Below, one piece after another: positions 13,818 to 17,302 of a DNA stretch of 17,302 nucleotides. Made by a program: the position numbers and the translations under genes. Source of the stretch: JAWLCQ01 sp041687095 (GTDB lineage Bacteria; Planctomycetota; Phycisphaerae; SM23-33); the NCBI GenBank assembly GCA_041687095.1, contig JAWLCQ010000092.1:1-17302 (forward strand), written 5' to 3'. Below the pieces are notes generated by a model. It searched no databases. It was not told the DNA's origin and saw nothing but the letters and a program-made list of their open reading frames with translations. Each line of letters starts with the position of its first letter. The first letter of the stretch is position 1.

Positions 13818-14756
13818 TCATCCGCGTTCCTCCCCGCGCATCTCCCGGTACAGCCGCTCGGCGTCCTCGCGGCGGCAGAGTTCGGTCCCGGGGGTCATGA
13901 CGGCCGCCGCGCCGGCGGCCGAGCCGAACCGCACGGCCTGCCCGGGCGTCCGGCCGCGTGAGAGGCTCAGCGTCATCCCCCCCACCATGCTGTCCCCCGC
14001 GCCCACCTTGCTGCAGATGGGCACGGTGGGCGTGCGAACGTGGTCGGTGCGGTCGGCGGTGACGAGCAGGGATCCCCCGCGGCCCAGCGAGACGACGACG
14101 ACCTGCGCCCGCCCGTCCCCGATGAGCCCGCGGGCGAAGTCGGCGATCTCGGCGTCGTTCTCCAGGTCCCGCCCGGCGAGGTCGGTCAGTTCGCGGAAGT
14201 TGGGCTTGGCCAGGTACACGCCCGCGGCCAGCGCCTCCCCCAGCGGTTTGCCCGACGTGTCCAGCACGATCCGCACCTCCCCGGGCGCCGCCTCGATCAC
14301 CCTCGCCCAGAAGTCGTCCCCCACGCCTTCCGGCAGCGACCCGCTGAGCACCAGGTAGTCCGGGCGCGGGTCCAGCGTGCGAACGGCGCGGAGGACGCGG
14401 TCCCTTTCCTCGCCCGTCACCTCCGCCCCGGGGGGGACGAAGCGGAACTGGTGGTCCGACGCGGTCTCGCTGACGACGACCGACTCGCGAGTGACGGCGG
14501 CGATCTGGATGGGGACGTGCCGAATGCCTTCCCCGTCGAGCCGTTCGCCGAGCATGGCCCCGGTGGGCCCTCCGCAGAGCCACATCGCCCCCGCCTCGCC
14601 CCCGAGGCGATGGATGGCGCGGGCGACGTTGATCCCCCCGCCCCCCGGGTCGCGCCTCGGGGCGCTGCAGCGGAGCTTGCGGTCCGGCCGCACCTGCTCC
14701 ACGTCCATGCTCACGTCGAGCGACGGGTTGAGGGTCAGCGTCCAGATCGATGGCAT
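13818..14756 (-). CDS. pfkB: 6-phosphofructokinase II, PfkB family
   Basis: The 312-residue ribokinase-fold sugar kinase would phosphorylate fructose 6-phosphate in glycolysis. It follows E. coli PfkB closely in motif and length: IWTLTLNPSLD (4-14), KLRCSAP (27-33), PGGGGINVARAI (37-48), LSGSLPEGV (137-145), KPNFREL (184-190) and VGAGDSMVGGMTL (251-263), with Asp255 as catalytic base, then VRFGSAAGAAAV near the end. The exact KLRC-SAP and GGGGINVARAI strings favour PfkB over 1-phosphofructokinase or tagatose kinases. The reading frame continues upstream, but a TATAAT box lies at 14797-14802 and ACAGGAG sits 9 nt before the ATG at 14756, so I start there. ppsA follows 60 bp downstream. Confidence 0.9.
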   Translation of the reverse strand: MPSIWTLTLNPSLDVSMDVEQVRPDRKLRCSAPRRDPGGGGINVARAIHRLGGEAGAMWLCGGPTGAMLGERLDGEGIRHVPIQIAAVTRESVVVSETASDHQFRFVPPGAEVTGEERDRVLRAVRTLDPRPDYLVLSGSLPEGVGDDFWARVIEAAPGEVRIVLDTSGKPLGEALAAGVYLAKPNFRELTDLAGRDLENDAEIADFARGLIGDGRAQVVVVSLGRGGSLLVTADRTDHVRTPTVPICSKVGAGDSMVGGMTLSLSRGRTPGQAVRFGSAAGAAAVMTPGTELCRREDAERLYREMRGEERG

Positions 14757-14796
14757 GGGAGGCGGCTCCTGTGTAACGGGGTCGACGATTCGGGTC

Positions 14797-14802
14797 ATTA
14801 TA
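14797..14802 (-). promoter_or_regulatory. Perfect -10 box TATAAT for pfkB-ppsA
   Basis: On the minus strand CTATAATGACC gives a consensus -10 with a start site expected near 14790 and a leader of about 34 nt. No -35 is visible. As at 641-646, an in-frame ATG overlaps the box and is excluded as a start by it. Confidence 0.65.
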
Positions 14803-14851
14803 GAGATGCGGGGTTTCTGGGCGGCGAAGCGGGCTCGCCGGTGCGGGCCAC

Positions 14852-14857
14852 TATAAT
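14852..14857 (+). promoter_or_regulatory. Perfect -10 box TATAAT for the 118-residue gene
   Basis: The box (CACTATAATTCT) lies 44 nt before the ATG at 14902 and 50 bp from the oppositely directed pfkB -10 box, so the two genes share a divergent promoter region. No -35 is visible. Confidence 0.65.
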
Positions 14858-14901
14858 TCTCGGCCGCGGGAGCGATCCGTCCCCGCGGGGGAGTCTTTGA
14901 T

Positions 14902-15258
14902 ATGACACACAGCATCAACTGGGAAGCCCCCGAAAACTACGTTCGCTACCAGCTCGGCGACCGCCGGGCGGGACACTGGGAGTTCTTCGACACGCTCTGG
15001 ACCGAGGCCGACCTGCCCACCCGGATGCTCATTCCCGGCACGGAGGCCGAACCCATCTACGCCTGGATCACGGTGGAGGAGGACTGCTTCGTGGTCTACC
15101 TGCCCCCCGAGGACCCCGAGTGGGGCGCTTCGCGGGAACGCCTCGACCCCGGGTACGCCCCCACGCAGGCCGACGCCCTGACCACCTTCGACGCCTGGGC
15201 GAGGCAGTTCATCTCCTCCCCCACCCGCCGAACCCGCGAGTGGAGAAAAACGGCGTGA
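14902..15258 (+). CDS. Conserved-looking small protein of unknown function
   Basis: The 118-residue product is soluble and mildly acidic. It is rich in aromatic residues in its first two thirds (WEAPENYVRYQLGD, GHWEFFDTLW, IYAWITVEEDCFVVYLPPEDPEW), with alternating strands suggesting a small beta-rich fold. A helix around TQADALTTFDAWARQFI and a basic tail (TRRTREWRKTA) end it. It has no signal peptide, membrane segment or metal-binding motif that I can see, and I do not recognise a family. It is credible as a gene because a perfect TATAAT lies 44 nt upstream and GGGGGAG lies 8 nt before the ATG. It is divergent from pfkB-ppsA. Confidence 0.75.
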   Translation: MTHSINWEAPENYVRYQLGDRRAGHWEFFDTLWTEADLPTRMLIPGTEAEPIYAWITVEEDCFVVYLPPEDPEWGASRERLDPGYAPTQADALTTFDAWARQFISSPTRRTREWRKTA

Positions 15259-15285
15259 CCGAGTGGAAATATGGCCCCGCGCGCA

Positions 15286-15291
15286 TATCAT
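15286..15291 (+). promoter_or_regulatory. Possible -10 box TATCAT before the candidate small RNA
   Basis: TATCAT lies 28 nt after the stop of the 118-residue gene. A start site 7 nt beyond it falls at 15298, exactly the first base of a 9-bp hairpin. No -35 was seen. Confidence 0.45.
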
Positions 15292-15297
15292 GTAGTA

Positions 15298-15456
15298 GAG
15301 CAGGTGAAAGCCAGGAGGTTAAGGCACCTGCTCCTGAAGACCGACGGGAAAGAAACCTTCTGAGGTTGATCCCGACGATCACAACCGAGGACCTCCTCGG
15401 CCGACGGACGACGAAATCGCCGCCTGCCGACCCTCCTCCGCCTCGGTGCTTTTTTT
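15298..15456 (+). ncRNA. Candidate structured small RNA or leader ending in a T7 tract
   Basis: The stretch opens with a perfect 9-bp hairpin, GAGCAGGTG (15298-15306) and CACCTGCTC (15325-15333), whose loop displays AGGAGG (15313-15318). Further pairings compete. AACCT (15354-15358) with AGGTT (15363-15367) excludes GGTTGATC (15364-15371) with GATC-AC-AACC (15377-15386). CCGAGG (15385-15390) can pair locally with CCTCGG (15395-15400) or distally with CCTCGG (15441-15446), just before seven T residues at 15450-15456. The last choice would make a terminator-like end. It matches no RNA family I recognise. It may be an independent RNA of about 159 nt, or an attenuator-like leader of the SpoIIAA-like/CHAD genes. 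The rest of the gap (15457-15598) shows nothing else. Confidence 0.4.
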
Positions 15457-15598
15457 GCGCCCCACTCGGTACGCCTTCCCCTGTGCCCGTGAAACCGTTA
15501 CGGACCTCGCCAGCGCCCCCCTGCGCCCGGGGATCCGCCAATCGCCCGTCGCCCATCGGCGGCACTTACCCCTGTCCACGCTCGAAAGGAGCCCCCCC

Positions 15599-15970
15599 AT
15601 GGCCGTTGAGATCCGCGAGGAGAACGCGGGCAAGACCCTCTACGTACACGCCAAGGACCACCTGACCGCCGACGACTACCATATGTTCGTCCCCGTCATC
15701 GAGCGGTTGATCGCCCGCCATGGGAAGGTCGACATCCTGTTCGACATGCGTGACTTCGCGGGGTGGAGCGGCAAGGCGTTGTGGGAGGACGTCAAGTTCG
15801 ACGTCAAACACTTCCGCGACATCGCCCACCTCGCCATCGTGGGGGATAAGCGATGGGAGGCGATGATGGCCAAGATCTGCCGCCCCTTCACCACCGCCGA
15901 AATCCGCTACTTCGACGCCGCCGACTACGACCGGGCCTCCGAGTGGATCCGCTTCAAGCAGGCGGCCTGA
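15599..15970 (+). CDS. SpoIIAA-like (STAS-superfamily) protein
   Basis: The 123-residue cytosolic protein fits the SpoIIAA-like family, a STAS-type alpha/beta fold of unknown role, along its full length. Recognisable segments are HLTADDYHMFVPVIERLI (about 21-38), VDILFDMRDFAGWSGKALWEDVKFDVKHFRDI (44-75), then VGDKRWE (81-87) and PFTTAEIRYFD (95-105). The GW motif after DF and the VGDKRWE segment are family hallmarks as I remember them. Classical anti-anti-sigma factors of the SpoIIAA type are regulated at a Ser; no equivalent was identified here, so a partner-switch role should not be assumed. AAAGGAG lies 7 nt before the ATG. The CHAD gene begins 22 bp after the stop, indicating an operon. 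Confidence 0.85.
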   Translation: MAVEIREENAGKTLYVHAKDHLTADDYHMFVPVIERLIARHGKVDILFDMRDFAGWSGKALWEDVKFDVKHFRDIAHLAIVGDKRWEAMMAKICRPFTTAEIRYFDAADYDRASEWIRFKQAA

Positions 15971-15992
15971 TTCGGTCGATGCTGGAGGCATG

Positions 15993-16922
15993 ATGGCATA
16001 CCGACTGGAGCGTGACGAGACCGTGCCCGACACCATCCGCCGCGTGGCGCGCGAGCAGATCGAACGGGGCCTCACCGAGATCGACGGGGGGCAGCTCGAC
16101 CGCAACGAGGCTGTCCACCAGGTCCGCAAGCACTGCAAGAAGGTCCGCGCCCTCCTGCGCCTCGCCCGCGACCCGCTGCAGCGCAACGGGGTCTACGAGT
16201 TCGAGAACGCGTGGTTTCGCGATACCGCCCGCGCCCTGTCCCCCCTCCGCGACGCCGCCACCCTCCCTGCCACGCTCGACACCCTCCTCGACAGCTTTGG
16301 CGACCAGATCGACCCCTCCGCCTTCACCGCCGTCCGCGAGGCGCTGGCCCGGCGCGGCGGGGCGGGCCCCGATACGCAGGCCATCGAGCACGGACTCACC
16401 GACGCGCGGGACCGTCTGGGCATGGCCCTCGACCGCCTGCCCGACTGGCCGATCCGCAAGGATGGATTCGCCACCGTCGCCAAGGGCCTCAAACGCACCT
16501 ACCGCCGCGCCCGCACCGCCCTCTCCGTCGCCTACGAAGACCCCACCACGGACAACTTCCACGAGTGGCGGAAGCGCGTGAAGTACCACTGGTACCACCT
16601 CCGCCTCCTTACGCCCGTGTGGCCCAAGGTCCTGGGGACCCGCGCCGACGCCGCCCACGACCTGTCCAACCTCCTCGGGGCCGATCACGACCTCGCCGTC
16701 CTCCGCCAGACCCTCCTGGACGCACGCGGCGAGATCGACGACCCCAACGCCATCCAGACCCTCCTCGCCCTCCTCGACCGCCGCCAGGAGCACCTCCGCA
16801 CCGCCGCCCGCCCCCTCGGCCGACGCCTCTTCGCCGAGAAACCCAAGGTCTTCCTCAAACGCATGGAGGACTATTGGGACGCATGGCGGGCGCAGAAAGG
16901 CGCCGGGGAGGGAAGGGACTAG
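15993..16922 (+). CDS. CHAD-domain protein, probable polyphosphate binder
   Basis: The 309-residue protein is a stand-alone CHAD domain of two related helical halves. The first holds AVHQVRKHCKKVRALLRL (about 40-57), with His42, Arg45, Lys46, Lys49 and Arg52. The second holds FHEWRKRVKYHWYHLRLL (189-206), with His190, Arg193, Lys194, Lys197 and Arg204. SPLRDA (83-88) and LLGADHDLAVL (227-237) are further family signatures. CHAD domains line a basic pore that binds inorganic polyphosphate, and many accompany polyphosphate granules; there is no CYTH (triphosphatase) domain fused here. I prefer the second of two adjacent ATGs (15993), since GGAGG ends at 15988, only 1 nt before the first. It is the downstream gene of the SpoIIAA-like operon. 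Confidence 0.9.
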   Translation: MAYRLERDETVPDTIRRVAREQIERGLTEIDGGQLDRNEAVHQVRKHCKKVRALLRLARDPLQRNGVYEFENAWFRDTARALSPLRDAATLPATLDTLLDSFGDQIDPSAFTAVREALARRGGAGPDTQAIEHGLTDARDRLGMALDRLPDWPIRKDGFATVAKGLKRTYRRARTALSVAYEDPTTDNFHEWRKRVKYHWYHLRLLTPVWPKVLGTRADAAHDLSNLLGADHDLAVLRQTLLDARGEIDDPNAIQTLLALLDRRQEHLRTAARPLGRRLFAEKPKVFLKRMEDYWDAWRAQKGAGEGRD

Positions 16923-17041
16923 GGGGGAGGCACTAGGGAATAGCGACTAGGCAATAGGCGGGGAGAGGCAAGAGGGGAGAGGCACTGGGGACTAGGGAAT
17001 AGGCAATGGGCGAGGGACAGGGGCTAGGGGAGAGGCACTGG
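16923..17041. repeat. Degenerate G-rich repeats (GGGAATAGGCA-type)
   Basis: The stretch after the CHAD gene is built from variants of ACTAGGGAATAGGCAATAGG. AGGGGAGAGGCACTGG occurs exactly twice, at 16973-16988 and 17026-17041. It is C-poor and purine-rich on the plus strand. No gene is visible here or in the remaining spacer to 17302. Confidence 0.75.
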
Positions 17042-17187
17042 TGCCACAACGAAGATTCGTGGATCGGTGCGGAGCGTTCAACGGCTTCATGCAACGCAAC
17101 TGTCCACATTTTGCAGCCTGAAGAACTTTAAGAGCGTACCGGGGCAAGGCCGCAGGCCGCCGCCCTGGGTCAGCGGAGCGGATCATT

Positions 17188-17240
17188 CCGCCCTGAAAGG
17201 GCACCAGAGCGCCCGGGGCTCTGGCGCCCTTTCAGGGCGG
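17188..17240. repeat. 23-bp hairpin with one mismatch, CCGCCCTGAAAGGGC type
   Basis: CCGCCCTGAAAGGGC-A-CCAGAGC (17188-17210) pairs with GCTCTGG-C-GCCCTTTCAGGGCGG (17218-17240) around a 7-nt loop; the only mismatch is A17203/C17225. A second hairpin, CCCGGGGC (17261-17268) with GCCCCGGG (17282-17289), follows. The pair looks like a dispersed palindromic element; it starts 265 nt past the CHAD stop, so its role as that gene's terminator is doubtful. Confidence 0.75.
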
Positions 17241-17302
17241 GAACCGTCGGGGGAATCCTCCCCGGGGCGGCGCTTCGCTTAGCCCCGGGCTAGGCTCTGG
17301 AG

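Noticed and set aside
11307..13961. 884-codon frame antisense to ppsA
   Set aside because: It is the shadow of PpsA, which has its catalytic His420 and Cys751.
14757..14918. Longer N-terminus for PfkB
   Set aside because: The upstream part includes the TATAAT box, and PfkB homologues begin at MPSIWTLTLNPSLD-like sequence, which has its own ribosome binding site.
15307..15333. tRNA-Ser/Leu-like D arm (GCC...GGTTAAGGC)
   Set aside because: No matching anticodon stem, T arm or acceptor stem follows; the segment is better explained as the loop of the 9-bp hairpin.

Overview
The window is very GC-rich chromosomal DNA, coding on both strands, with large gene spacers full of palindromic and tandem repeats. 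The gene set is a LonB-like protease, a PolX-PHP polymerase, an Amt/PII pair, a SpoIIAA-like protein, a CHAD protein and several acidic lipoproteins. Together with the repeat-rich spacers this suggests a Planctomycetota-type bacterium, perhaps of the Phycisphaerae. That assignment is inference; no rRNA or other marker gene is present.

Layout. 1-21: the first seven codons of a leftward gene, possibly an IS630-type transposase. 22-674: repeats with no credible gene. 675-1306: a family 4 (4Fe-4S) uracil-DNA glycosylase whose stop codon overlaps a 23-codon Smr-like stub. 1376-3847: a LonB-like ATP-dependent protease. 3947-4720: an acidic, Pro/Ala/Gln-repeat lipoprotein. 4721-5271: a spacer with covarying palindromes. 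5272-6315: a cytosolic TIM-barrel glycosidase-like protein. 6490-8205 (minus): amtB then glnB, with a close sigma-54 promoter match at 8411-8426. 8829-10547: polX. 10667-11011: a small lipoprotein of 11-residue amphipathic repeats. 11012-11342: repeats. 11343-14756 (minus): pfkB then ppsA. 14902-15258: an unknown 118-residue protein, divergent from pfkB. 15286-15456: a candidate small RNA or attenuator-like leader. 15599-16922: a SpoIIAA-like protein and a CHAD protein, probably one operon. 16923-17302: degenerate repeats and a long hairpin.

How the genes fit together. amtB and glnB form an ammonium uptake and nitrogen-sensing unit; the PII protein has Phe where the classical uridylylated Tyr51 sits. 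pfkB and ppsA put a glycolytic and a gluconeogenic enzyme on one transcript. The SpoIIAA-like and CHAD genes follow a structured leader. The UDG and PolX are both base-excision-repair type proteins but lie about 7.6 kb apart. Most genes have an AAGGAG-type ribosome binding site 4-9 nt before the start and a recognisable -10-like hexamer, usually without a visible -35.

The observations most worth following are the sigma-54 site, the modification-site-less PII, the folded leader at 15298-15456, the palindrome family with compensatory arm changes, and the shared C-terminal tail of the two lipoproteins. I see no CRISPR array, phage, defence island or obvious new multi-gene system.
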